This document shows positions 43,368 through 51,609 of a DNA stretch of 64,000 nucleotides, piece after piece. Source of the stretch: Paenibacillus anaericanus (GTDB taxonomy: Bacteria > Bacillota > Bacilli > Paenibacillales > Paenibacillaceae). The notes under the pieces were generated by a model, which ran no database searches, had not been told where the DNA came from, and saw only the letters and a list, made by a program, of their open reading frames with translations. The position numbers were made by a program, and so were the translations under genes. The stretch covers positions 174,536 through 238,535 of the forward strand of contig NZ_RZNY01000002.1 of assembly GCF_003994475.1 (NCBI RefSeq), written 5' to 3'. Numbering within the stretch: the first letter of the stretch is position 1; each line of letters opens with the position of its first letter.

Positions 43368-44498
43368 ATGATTACAAACGGCTTTTTGATCATTTTGTTA
43401 CTATTAACCATTGTCAAATGGGTGAAATATTTACTTGGACGTAAACGTGTTCTTTCCTCTGAGCAGGTTAACACAGCTCTACTTGACTTGTTAAATCAGG
43501 AGCGCGGACAACAGGATCCCAAACATAATAACGAATTAAATTCTTCTCGGCGAATCCCTGCTCCACTTGGATCTTTACATAAGCCTATGTATGCCTATGA
43601 AAAGTTAAGGGTTTGTACGCATTGTGAGCGTTACACGGTACTTCATGAGCCAAGCTGCCTATTCTGTGGTAAAGGAACGCTACGCCCTGTCCATTGGAAA
43701 GCTGAAAAACTGGTGCGACGTTCCATGCGTAATGAGCTCCTGCTCACTTTGCTCGTTACGCTACTGGCTATTCTTTTTGCTCGTGGTGCGGAACAAATCA
43801 TTATTGCCTGTGTAGGAGGTGCAGCCGCTATAGCTTTGTTGTGGCTCAATCAACGCAAAACACTGTCACCTCGAACCTATGGTGAACTAGTGAAGTTATT
43901 CACTCGCAATCGTCAGAAGATCATTGATGGATTGATCAAGAACCTAGATACTGCTGTTGAAGTCGGTAATAACAAAGAACATAAGCGCTCCTATGAAATG
44001 TTTCGTGAGGTAGCCACCCTTGTGCAGAACGATCATATTCGGATGCTGCAAATTATGCAGTTACAATCATTTGTTCTTCGTAGCGACATGGACTTGGAGC
44101 TAGAACCGCTAATGCTTAAACATTTCGACCCTCATCTAGCGGCTTATATCGGTGAACTGGCCAAGGTCAAACGCGAATTGATTAAGGACAATGCACTACG
44201 TTACGTGACTTCTTATGAAGATGAAATACTCGATATGAAAGATGGATTAAGCATCCTTATTGGTGCAGCGGGTGCAGCTGTTCGGAAGAAGCGTTATGTT
44301 GCTATCTATGCCCGATTCATGGCACGTTATGCCAGCAAATTACCTAAAGAACGCTTTCTACGACTGTACCGCGTAATTAGCGGCCATCCCGAACAGGAAT
44401 GGGGCGAATTAGCTGATATCGTATCCCGCTTATATGAAGAACAATACGGCATGGATCCCGAGTCGCAGACAAGCCTAACAAGGGGCCACTCAATATGA
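43368..44498 (+). CDS. Zinc-ribbon membrane protein of the divergent operon
   Basis: A 376-residue protein of no recognised family. An N-terminal helix (about 4-23), then a zinc ribbon C83-T-H-C86 ... C97-L-F-C100 (CTHCERYTVLHEPSCLFCGKG region), then a pair of membrane helices (about 122-138 and 143-160). The C-terminal ~200 residues are helical and charged. GAAAGGA precedes ATG 43368. It overlaps the next gene by 4 nt (ATGA). Location and orientation tie it to the tubulin-VWA locus, but a direct link is inferred. Confidence 0.75.
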   Translation: MITNGFLIILLLLTIVKWVKYLLGRKRVLSSEQVNTALLDLLNQERGQQDPKHNNELNSSRRIPAPLGSLHKPMYAYEKLRVCTHCERYTVLHEPSCLFCGKGTLRPVHWKAEKLVRRSMRNELLLTLLVTLLAILFARGAEQIIIACVGGAAAIALLWLNQRKTLSPRTYGELVKLFTRNRQKIIDGLIKNLDTAVEVGNNKEHKRSYEMFREVATLVQNDHIRMLQIMQLQSFVLRSDMDLELEPLMLKHFDPHLAAYIGELAKVKRELIKDNALRYVTSYEDEILDMKDGLSILIGAAGAAVRKKRYVAIYARFMARYASKLPKERFLRLYRVISGHPEQEWGELADIVSRLYEEQYGMDPESQTSLTRGHSI

Positions 44499-46231
44499 CG
44501 ATCAAAAAAATAATAACCCTGCATAATCTACTTATTTTATTATGTGCGATTGTAATCGTCCTGATTGGTTACAAGGGTTATCAAGTACAACAAAAAATAA
44601 GCTGGATTGCCGAAGCAGATCGGCTGTATGCAGAGAACAAGCTCGTCGAGGCGGAAGCACTGTACACTAAAGCTCAAAACAATAAATTTCTCGATTATAA
44701 GGAACAGGAAGTCGCTGCACGGCTGGCCGAATTGGCACCCATTACCACGATCAACAGCAAGCTTAGTTCTCTGGATCAGGCTGCTCAAAGAGCAACATCG
44801 AGAAATGATTATGATGAGCTAATCCAAACCTACGAGCAGTTTCAAGAGGTAAAAAGCACTTATATGGAACCAAAAGGCAAATACTCGCCCTACTATACTC
44901 AGATTTCGCAAAATCTAAGGATATCCGATCAAATCGCAGCACATTTTAAGCAATTCAAAGAGCAGTTCTTATCACAAGCAAATGAAAATCTGAAGAAATC
45001 GAAGTATACGGATGAGACCTTCAAGTGGAATTTGCTACGTCTTCCTAGTGAATTTTTTGGGGGAGATAAGGAACATAAAGCTCAATTATTAGAAAATTTC
45101 CAAAGCTATGATGAGACAAAAATGAACCAGCTTGCTTCAGAAAATTCATATAACAATCTCTATAGCAACGTGTTGTTGATGTTCAAACAATACAAAGAGC
45201 TTGAAATTAACGCCAAATGGGTGACCCATGGAATCGAAGACATCGGACTGGAATTATTGAAAAAGGATGTTGAGAACAATAACTATGGTAGTTTTGCTGC
45301 AAATGCCAAACAATATGAAAGTTTTGCGGCTAGTGCAGATCTCACCCCTTCTGAGGTGACTAAGTATATCGCAAATAGCTTCAAAGAAATGTTGAAAACA
45401 GCTGAAAAACTTACAGCCAATAAAGAGTTCCAACCAGCTATCGATATGTATGAACAACTTAGCGCATACCAAGATACATCTGCCGAAATTAAGGAGGTTC
45501 AGATGTCCTGGCTGATTGCCGAGCCCGTCCGACTTCTGCCAGAACGACAGGATGAATACGTATTTGCTAGTAGTGGAACCGATCGATTCGGCTCCAAAGT
45601 ATATGTCGCAGCAGCCGATCAGACGAATCAAATCTATTACGGTCGTATGAACTCTACAGATAGCGTACAGGTATTGACCTACAGTGACCTACCTAAAAGC
45701 GACCTAATACAAAGCATGGTTATCGACAAGGACTTCAGTATCACATCGGCGCCCGTCTTACTGATTCAATCTGCTTCTGATAGTCGGACTGCTATCTATA
45801 CAGCACTTGAAGTTCAAAGTGACAAGATTTCATTGCTCTATCGGATTGAAGCCGATGAGATCAGCATTAATCCTGATGGCACGCTGACTGTAATCAATCC
45901 TGTAGGTGAAGGTGCAGGTCAAACTACCATTTATGAACATAATGGAGATAGCTATCAATTCGCCAAAGTCCAAGTGAATATTACGGATATTGATGGAAGT
46001 TTGCTCGCTGAATTTCCAGGAATTAAAGTGAGATTCACTTGTACGGTATTTGAACCAGGCGCTGGTGAGGTTATCGCTTTAGTTGCTAACAATTACATCT
46101 TGCTATCCGGTAACTTTAATTTCAACGATGGAGATATCACTGTTACGGGTACATTCACTCAATTTAGAGATGTCGATCTATTCGGGGAGCTAACTTCCAT
46201 TCCCGTGTTAGAAGTTGAAGCAGTTCAGTAG
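44495..46231 (+). CDS. Membrane-anchored repeat protein of the divergent operon
   Basis: A 578-residue protein. One N-terminal membrane helix (about 8-26, LLILLCAIVIVLIGYKGY) is followed by helical sequence with TPR-like alternation (ADRLYAENKLVEAEALYTKA, DELIQTYEQFQEVK, KEFQPAIDMYEQLSAYQ) to about residue 340, and then a beta-rich C-terminal domain (AYTSSGTDRFGSKVYVA-like start around YVFASSGTDR to the end). It would place the repeats outside the membrane. No family is recognised. It starts with ATG inside the previous stop (ATGA) and is followed by a strong terminator. Confidence 0.75.
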   Translation: MTIKKIITLHNLLILLCAIVIVLIGYKGYQVQQKISWIAEADRLYAENKLVEAEALYTKAQNNKFLDYKEQEVAARLAELAPITTINSKLSSLDQAAQRATSRNDYDELIQTYEQFQEVKSTYMEPKGKYSPYYTQISQNLRISDQIAAHFKQFKEQFLSQANENLKKSKYTDETFKWNLLRLPSEFFGGDKEHKAQLLENFQSYDETKMNQLASENSYNNLYSNVLLMFKQYKELEINAKWVTHGIEDIGLELLKKDVENNNYGSFAANAKQYESFAASADLTPSEVTKYIANSFKEMLKTAEKLTANKEFQPAIDMYEQLSAYQDTSAEIKEVQMSWLIAEPVRLLPERQDEYVFASSGTDRFGSKVYVAAADQTNQIYYGRMNSTDSVQVLTYSDLPKSDLIQSMVIDKDFSITSAPVLLIQSASDSRTAIYTALEVQSDKISLLYRIEADEISINPDGTLTVINPVGEGAGQTTIYEHNGDSYQFAKVQVNITDIDGSLLAEFPGIKVRFTCTVFEPGAGEVIALVANNYILLSGNFNFNDGDITVTGTFTQFRDVDLFGELTSIPVLEVEAVQ

Positions 46232-46246
46232 GATATTTGACAATGC

Positions 46247-46282
46247 AAAAAGGAGCCACCTGGGCTGAGGTGGCTCCTTTTT
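46247..46282. terminator. Strong terminator after the divergent operon
   Basis: AAAAAGGAGCCACCT and AGGTGGCTCCTTTTT form a perfect 15-bp stem with a 6-nt loop. It ends the plus operon and could act in both directions. Confidence 0.93.
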
Positions 46283-46434
46283 GTTTAGTAAATTTACTTT
46301 CAAGGTGCTGCTATCAGCAGAAAATAAAGTATTAGACTGTCGCTGTTTTATTGAACTATCGTTTCCCGTTAGCGGAATGACCTGTCTGTAAACTATGATA
46401 CGGTTCTCCGTGCTGTCTGAAGCGGCAAGTAATT

Positions 46435-46464
46435 AAGGCTATCCTGAAAAGGATGGCCTTTTCA
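46435..46464 (+). terminator. Orphan plus-strand terminator-like hairpin
   Basis: AAGGCTATCC (46435-46444) and GGATGGCCTT (46451-46460) with a GAAAA-type loop and a short T run. No plus-strand gene ends here. The rest of 46283-46532 holds nothing recognisable. Confidence 0.5.
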
Positions 46465-46532
46465 TTGAAGAACATGTCTTACTAAGCTAACGTTTTCGCA
46501 CGTACAACAATGTTGAAGAGAGACTGAACCTT

Positions 46533-47345
46533 TTATTCTGATTCCATCCGCAATAATGTCAAGAGATCATCGAAGATTCCAGGTGTCGTGAATACGACCT
46601 CTTCACCATAGAGTTCATTAGGGATGTCATCTGGCACCACTTGTACATTGCAACTCAATGCTCCCGCCTCCCGTGCAATCAAGCCCGCGGCGGCTACGTC
46701 CCACGGTGAAAGACTTTCCGTATGCGCATCTAGTTTTCCGGACGCCACATAACAAATGTCTACTGTTGGTGCGGCAAAACGCCTAATGTCACGACAGTTT
46801 CTTCTGAGTCGATTCACTCTTTCGATTGCTGGCTGCACTTTTGCTAGATCATGCGGAAAACCTGTGCCAATTACAGCATCTAGTAGCGAAGTACATTTAC
46901 GAATTCGTAAACGCTCACCATTGCAATAGGAGCCTTCCCCTTTAATCCCAACATAAGTACAGTTCAAATCTGGCGCATATACTGCTCCTGCCAGCACTAC
47001 GCCATCAAGGGCAAAAGCCAATGAAACGCCGTAATGCGGCAGGTTCCGAGCAAAATTAACTGTTCCATCTAAGGGATCAATCACCCATACTGGACCGTCA
47101 AACTTGAAATTATCCCAGTTATGTACTCCATTTTCCTCCGAAAGAATTCGATGACCTTGAAATTTACCCATTATGGCTTCTTGAATGATTTTTTCCGATA
47201 ACAAATCAGCGGATGTCACAAGTTCACCATAATCCTTGTAATTCACTTCAATTTTTTCCCGACTGCGCAATTCGGAAATTCTGTCACCCGCTTTTGTTAC
47301 AGTCTGTTCTGCAAACAACGCTAACTCTCGAAGATCGAACTTCAT
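46533..47345 (-). CDS. Inositol monophosphatase family protein
   Basis: A 270-residue Mg/Li-type phosphatase (SuhB/IMPase fold). ATG 47345 is chosen (MKFDLRELALFAEQ), with AAGGAGG 12 nt upstream; the frame is open to 47387. Motifs present: the Glu in ILSEENG (metal ligand), WVIDPLDGTVNFARN with the DxxD-G-T core, and the C-terminal SPWDVAAAGLIAREAG. Members hydrolyse inositol phosphates, NADP or fructose-1,6-bisphosphate; the substrate is not determined. It is monocistronic, flanked by decayed DNA. Confidence 0.9.
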   Translation of the reverse strand: MKFDLRELALFAEQTVTKAGDRISELRSREKIEVNYKDYGELVTSADLLSEKIIQEAIMGKFQGHRILSEENGVHNWDNFKFDGPVWVIDPLDGTVNFARNLPHYGVSLAFALDGVVLAGAVYAPDLNCTYVGIKGEGSYCNGERLRIRKCTSLLDAVIGTGFPHDLAKVQPAIERVNRLRRNCRDIRRFAAPTVDICYVASGKLDAHTESLSPWDVAAAGLIAREAGALSCNVQVVPDDIPNELYGEEVVFTTPGIFDDLLTLLRMESE

Positions 47346-47450
47346 TTCGTTCCCATGCCTCCTTATAGTGCGTAATTTATTGAGCATTTCTGCCCGTCAA
47401 CCGCTTCAAGCAAACTTTCAGACATTTATCATATTCGTTACCAGTACCAC

Positions 47451-47485
47451 GCCTCCTCCTTTTCGAGGGGGCATTTTCTTTTTCA
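47451..47485 (+). terminator. Orphan terminator-like hairpin
   Basis: GCC-CCTC and GAGG-GGC stem (47451-47472) followed by ATTTTCTTTTT. It lies in decayed DNA with no plus-strand gene before it. Confidence 0.4.
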
Positions 47486-47498
47486 GAAGGTATGTAGA

Positions 47499-47738
47499 TT
47501 GAGAATCATCGAAACGAAGAATGACATTGTCAATTTGCGTCGCGCTGAAGTGCTCCCTTCGGCGTTCCTCATTCATGTCGAGGATTACTTCAACCAACTT
47601 AGAACTGAACTGGAAGACGAAGCTGAACATCAATTCAACTTAGGCGAGAACGGCTTCATCGTCTTGCTTGAAATGGACGATAACGTCCGGGACCTTAGGA
47701 GCACCGGACTTGCCGCTGAGAGTGGCGGTTTAGCCTAA
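47499..47738 (+). CDS. Small hypothetical protein
   Basis: A 79-residue acidic protein with a TTG start at 47499 and AGAAGG 8 nt upstream. It reads MRIIETKNDIVNLRRAEV.. and has a helical, Glu/Asp-rich centre (HVEDYFNQLRTELEDEAEHQF) and ends in a Gly/Ala/Ser tail. I recognise no family. The pseudogene next to it and the hairpins nearby suggest a small island that entered or decayed here. The opposite-strand frame over it is less convincing. Confidence 0.5.
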   Translation: MRIIETKNDIVNLRRAEVLPSAFLIHVEDYFNQLRTELEDEAEHQFNLGENGFIVLLEMDDNVRDLRSTGLAAESGGLA

Positions 47739-47869
47739 AGAATTCCCTTAATATGGTCAATCGTTTTTTTGAAGAGACGTTAAGAAAACAAAAAATCCCT
47801 AACCTCTCTCAAAATTCCGCCCTTCTTATGATACGGTTTATCGCGAATGATCTTAGACTAACGTAGACG

Positions 47870-48129
47870 ATGTATACACTTATTTTCATTAAATTGATAC
47901 TCTCATTTGTGAGTCTTTGGATCATTACCTTCTTAATGGGTAGAAAAGAGATCTGTCAATTTACTCCTTTAGACTTCTTCACATTTATTCTTTTGAGCGA
48001 AAGAAAACGATGGATGAAGCAAAAATCCGAGATTTGACGCTTAAGCAAGGATATAGTGATCTTTCTGAAATTGTATATGCTGAGTATAACGAAGCCACAG
48101 AGGAACTCCTGATTATAAAAAAATTATAG
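47870..48129 (+). pseudogene. DUF421 (YetF-like) membrane protein remnant
   Basis: The first frame (47870-48037, 55 codons) reads like the N-terminus of a YetF-type protein: a hydrophobic helix (IFIKLILSFVSLWIITFLMG) then GRKEICQFTPLDFFTFILLS. The C-terminal part is in another frame from 48010 (DEAKIRDLTLKQGYSDLSEIVYAEYN, stop TAG 48129), resembling the end of the same family. The middle (second helix and most of the cytoplasmic domain) is deleted and the frame is shifted, so it is nonfunctional. Confidence 0.75.
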
Positions 48130-48140
48130 AAATCGTCATA

Positions 48141-48176
48141 ATAAAAAGCCATCGAGATGAATTAATCTGATGGCCT
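48141..48176 (-). terminator. Terminator of the GNAT gene at 48183
   Basis: GCCATC (48148-48153) and GATGGC (48169-48174) with a 15-nt loop, followed by TTTTTATT on the minus strand, just after the GNAT stop codon. Confidence 0.75.
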
Positions 48177-48182
48177 AATTTT

Positions 48183-48659
48183 TTATACTGATAGGTCCTT
48201 CATATACCAAGCGTCGCAAGCAAAATGTTCCGACCCCGCAAGCGGAGCATCTAATGATTCAAAGCCATGTTTTTTATAGAACCGATTGGCAGCGTACATG
48301 TCTTGAAGCGTTTCTAAATAGCATTTTTCATAATGAATCTTAGCAAATTCCATGGCTGTTTCTAGAAGTTTCAAAGCCCCACCTGATCCTCTGGCCTTTC
48401 TCGATAAGTACATCTTCTGTAATTCACAAACTTCGTTAGAATCAGCAAATGGGGCGATTCCGCAACCCCCAACGATCTCTCCACCATCTTCTAATATCCA
48501 GTAAGCTTTACCTTCTTCATTATAAAATTCGTAGAGACTATGCAAGCTGCTATCAGCCCACGCCAACCCCACTCTATTTCCTCCAAATTCGATTAGAGAT
48601 TCTCTGATGATTTGTTCAATAGCTGCATTATCCTGTGGTTGTATTCCTCTGATGTTCAT
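48183..48659 (-). CDS. GNAT-family N-acetyltransferase
   Basis: A 158-residue acetyltransferase. The central strand IVGGCGIAPF and the acetyl-CoA pyrophosphate motif KARGSGGALKLLETAMEFA (R-x-x-G-x-G type) are present, and the typical end YAANRFYKKHGFE follows. The substrate is unknown. AGGCAGC-type RBS is weak before ATG 48659. It has its own terminator. Confidence 0.9.
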   Translation of the reverse strand: MNIRGIQPQDNAAIEQIIRESLIEFGGNRVGLAWADSSLHSLYEFYNEEGKAYWILEDGGEIVGGCGIAPFADSNEVCELQKMYLSRKARGSGGALKLLETAMEFAKIHYEKCYLETLQDMYAANRFYKKHGFESLDAPLAGSEHFACDAWYMKDLSV

Positions 48660-48746
48660 AACAAGCTGCCTCCACTTTATATAGTAAGGATGTGCGATAT
48701 ACGTCCCCTTATTCTTTTATCACTTTTGAAACAATCACGTCCACCT

Positions 48747-50303
48747 CTACAAAGCTGACAACAGCGATAAAGCACCTTCATGATCTGGATCCTTAGCCAA
48801 TGCTTTATGCGCATAATCACGAGCGAGTTGTTCAATTCCAGCCTCATCATAACAAATCGCCATGTTATAAAGTACATCACTATTAGCCTGATCAAGATTC
48901 GTTGACCGTTCAAAATAAACTAAAGCATCCTCGTACAGATCCATTTCGAACAGCAGCATACCACAACCTACTGCTAAGTCATGACTACTCTCCATCGGAT
49001 AATAGCCTGTCCACATCAAGTGGATGCCTGCCCCAAGATCCTTCATCTCTTCATCATCACTCGTTGGAATTAAGTACGATATACGCTCAACACTTTTTAG
49101 AAACAATTCAGTATCATAGCGACCCAATCTCCAGAAGGAAAGAATCTGCCGGAGCTCCATCTGATCCAAATGCTCTTCAAACCACTCTTTTAAAGTAAAG
49201 AAGTCATCAGGTCCAAAACGATTTATAAACCGCTGGTATGCGAGTCGTGTTTGAGTATAGGATTTCGGGTCATGAAGCATAAGAATAGATCCTACGTTCA
49301 AGTTCTTATAGTGATGTGGAGTAAAAAAAGTCATCGCTCCTTTATGCTCATAAAAAGTTTGAATCGCATGATAATTCGCCGTTAAAGAGAAACTCCCATG
49401 ATGAATGATCTCTGGCGGCTCTGCAAATTCCCAATTCTCTAATCGGTGATCGCCTTTGTCCGCTGTAAGTAGAAGAAAACCATGCTGTGACAATCGACTC
49501 AGCCTCTCTAAACAAGACAGTCCAGTCTCCGGAAAAAGAATATGTGAATCCTCTAACCTTTCTTGGTATAGCTTTATTACATCTCGGTAGGCATATGACT
49601 CCTGCTCATACTCCTCCGCCCTATCGTAATGGTACTCAGGAACTACCTGCTCTAGCAATTCAGATGTACTAAGCTCCCCTGCTCCATCAGGATACTTTAG
49701 GGATACCCTACATTCATGAATTTTACCATCACCAACATAAATCAATTCTTGCGGGATACTGTCAAAAAAATAATTGGCGATGATCATCAGTGGTTGCTGC
49801 AAGTCTCCCGTCCGAATAATCGTGTTAGACTCCGTTAACTGTAACTCCGTATCATGAGTAGCATCAAACAGGGTAAAATCTAGAACTCCCTGCTCTACAA
49901 AGGGTTTAAGGCTACGATGCTGCTGCCAGTAAGTTATATTTTTCTGGGCGAAATCACTCATACAATAGCAAAAAGAAGGAAGCGCCACCCCCGCTTCATC
50001 TCTTAACTTACATAGCTCCTTGAGCACATGAAATGCTAATCGACCTGAACCTGCTCCAAGCTCTAGAATCGTAACCGGCTCAGTTGTATGCCCTAATTGA
50101 GCTCGATCTTGAAGAAACCCAAATACCATTTCTGCATATGCCGTAGCTATCATAGGATTATTCGTTATATATAGGGGGACTTCCTCACTCTGCCAAGCTT
50201 TCATCCCCTGTTCTTCATAATAAGCCCGTTGCATCTCCCAAATGGGTGATTCACTGAAGCGGTATATATTCTGTTCTATACCTGTCATCTCGTTACCCGC
50301 CAT
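48747..50303 (-). CDS. SAM-dependent methyltransferase with C-terminal TPR
   Basis: A protein of about 518 residues starting at ATG 50303 (MAGNEMTGIEQNIYRF); the frame extends to GTG 50384, and no start has a strong ribosome-binding site, so the exact N-terminus is uncertain. The SAM motif I is VTILELGAGSGRLAFHVL (about 80). The middle is family-unassigned (DSIPQELIYVGDGK region resembles the NDUFAF7/MidA-type SAM fold). The C-terminus has two TPR-like units (ALVYFERSTNLDQANSDVLYNMAICYDEA, ARDYAHKALAKDPDHEGALSL). The substrate is unknown. Confidence 0.8.
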   Translation of the reverse strand: MAGNEMTGIEQNIYRFSESPIWEMQRAYYEEQGMKAWQSEEVPLYITNNPMIATAYAEMVFGFLQDRAQLGHTTEPVTILELGAGSGRLAFHVLKELCKLRDEAGVALPSFCYCMSDFAQKNITYWQQHRSLKPFVEQGVLDFTLFDATHDTELQLTESNTIIRTGDLQQPLMIIANYFFDSIPQELIYVGDGKIHECRVSLKYPDGAGELSTSELLEQVVPEYHYDRAEEYEQESYAYRDVIKLYQERLEDSHILFPETGLSCLERLSRLSQHGFLLLTADKGDHRLENWEFAEPPEIIHHGSFSLTANYHAIQTFYEHKGAMTFFTPHHYKNLNVGSILMLHDPKSYTQTRLAYQRFINRFGPDDFFTLKEWFEEHLDQMELRQILSFWRLGRYDTELFLKSVERISYLIPTSDDEEMKDLGAGIHLMWTGYYPMESSHDLAVGCGMLLFEMDLYEDALVYFERSTNLDQANSDVLYNMAICYDEAGIEQLARDYAHKALAKDPDHEGALSLLSAL

Positions 50304-50473
50304 GAAATGAAACCTACTTTCTAGTATTGATAAGTCAATAATATACCCAACTAGCCCTTCATTCCACTCCCTAATACCTCCCACATAAGTAATGACGCAC
50401 TTTCAACTGGGAAACAACATAAGATATCCCACAAGGCTGTTGCCTATACTAATTTGAAGGGTTGGTTAATAAA

Positions 50474-51118
50474 ATGTCGGCTTCTTATATGGATTTTACT
50501 TCTCCATCTGTACAGTTTACGTATGATGTAAATAATAACTCATTTTTCAAAAAGGATAATCAGAATTATATTAATTTTCTGTCCATCAATCAGCTTAACA
50601 CATTAGGAAATGTGTCCTTACTAGACATTTATCTCAGTACGGGAAACATAGTTGAGCCCCATACTCATCAAAATGCTACTGAATTAGTATTCTGTATTTC
50701 AGGTGCAGCTGTCGTTTCGATCATTAACCCATTTACAAAAGAACTCCTCAATTATTCGATTCAACCGGGACAAGTAGCTAATGTACCTCAGGGATGGTGG
50801 CATTATGAGATTGCTCAGGTCGATAATACACATTTAATTGCTATTTTTGATGCACCAGTTCCTGAATTTATCGGTGGTTCCGACCTGTTACGGCTAACGC
50901 CAGCGAGCGTGTTTGCTCGTGCTTATTGTCTTGATGAGGCCAAAGTGAAGAGTACGTTTGCTCCAATCACAAATACAGTTGTCATCGGACCACCTAACGA
51001 TTGCAAAACGGGTCAAATCCAAGGCAAAGCAACAGAAAACTCTGCGAAACCAAATCAAGCGTTCAACAGCAGGGCAAATAGTAACCGTCCTGTCATCGGT
51101 AACGGATGGCAATATTGA
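50474..51118 (+). CDS. Cupin-domain protein
   Basis: A 214-residue protein starting at ATG 50474, with GAAGGG 12 nt upstream (the frame is open to TTG 50462, which has no useful site). A single cupin barrel (about 40-140) carries EPHTHQNATE (metal ligands His, His, Glu) and QVANVPQGWWHYE in the second motif; this matches germin/oxalate-decarboxylase-like single cupins found in spore-formers. The C-terminal 60 residues are Asn/Gln/Lys-rich and probably disordered. A strong hairpin follows. Confidence 0.88.
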   Translation: MSASYMDFTSPSVQFTYDVNNNSFFKKDNQNYINFLSINQLNTLGNVSLLDIYLSTGNIVEPHTHQNATELVFCISGAAVVSIINPFTKELLNYSIQPGQVANVPQGWWHYEIAQVDNTHLIAIFDAPVPEFIGGSDLLRLTPASVFARAYCLDEAKVKSTFAPITNTVVIGPPNDCKTGQIQGKATENSAKPNQAFNSRANSNRPVIGNGWQY

Positions 51119-51171
51119 GTTAATAACAAGATTTAGATCTACCGTCTAATTAGATTTGCATTAGTACTACA

Positions 51172-51238
51172 CACTCAACGCTGCGGACAAAGCATTTTTT
51201 TGAATCCGAGGTCCGCAGCCGCAGTGTTTATTTTTTTG
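51172..51238 (+). terminator. Cupin gene terminator
   Basis: GCTGCGGAC and GTCCGCAGC (9-bp GC-rich stem) are flanked outside by ACACT/AGTGT and followed by TTTATTTTTTT on the plus strand. The loop is long (about 22 nt). Confidence 0.8.
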
Positions 51239-51300
51239 CCATAGGACTAGCGATGAGAAGCACACAATAAATAGTGTGATGATATATTCTAGCTTATACA

Positions 51301-51334
51301 TAAAAAAAGACGCTGGGCAGCATGGCCCAACGCC
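51301..51334 (-). terminator. Minus-strand terminator next to MITE copy 3
   Basis: GCGTTGGGC and GCCCAGCGT stem (wobble pairs) with loop CATGCT, followed by seven T on the minus strand. It probably ends the GNAT transcript from 51603 after passing through the repeat. Confidence 0.82.
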
Positions 51335-51335
51335 T

Positions 51336-51609
51336 ATTCAGACATCTATCTAAGGGAACTGGTAGCCCTTATTTCGAGTTTTGAAGATCAAAAATACATC
51401 TAACGGAACTGAAAGACCTTATTTCTTCCAAATGACATTCTAATGTATGAATAATGATGAAATAACTTCCGCTGGTTCCGTTAAAATCCGCAATAGTGGA
51501 ATAACCGCAAATAAGGTCGCTGAGATCCGTTACAGACTTTCCAGCCATTCCACGGCAATTGTGGTTGGAGCAAGTTTCGTCAACATCTTCGATTGATGAT
51601 AATCAAGCG
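51336..51609 (+). mobile_element. MITE-like element, copy 3, truncated
   Basis: Matches the element at 28528 in the same orientation: agacat..aagggaact start, four TAACGGAACT/AGTTCCGTTA-type sub-repeats, and the right end TCTTCGATTGATG..TCAAGCG. Both terminal inverted repeats are lost: the left end stops at the terminator hairpin and the right end changes just after TCAAGCG. About 45 bp are inserted near the right end (around 51538-51586). Its right end overlaps the last codons of the GNAT gene at 51603. The 51119-51602 gap holds this element and two terminators; nothing else is seen. Confidence 0.75.

Noticed and set aside
46350-46375. Near match to a LexA/SOS box (GAAC-TATC-GTTT)
   Set aside because: It differs from GAACN4GTTC at the last base and is not at a gene start.
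47418-47633. 71-codon minus frame opposite the small hypothetical gene
   Set aside because: No good start site and composition worse than the plus frame; a shadow.
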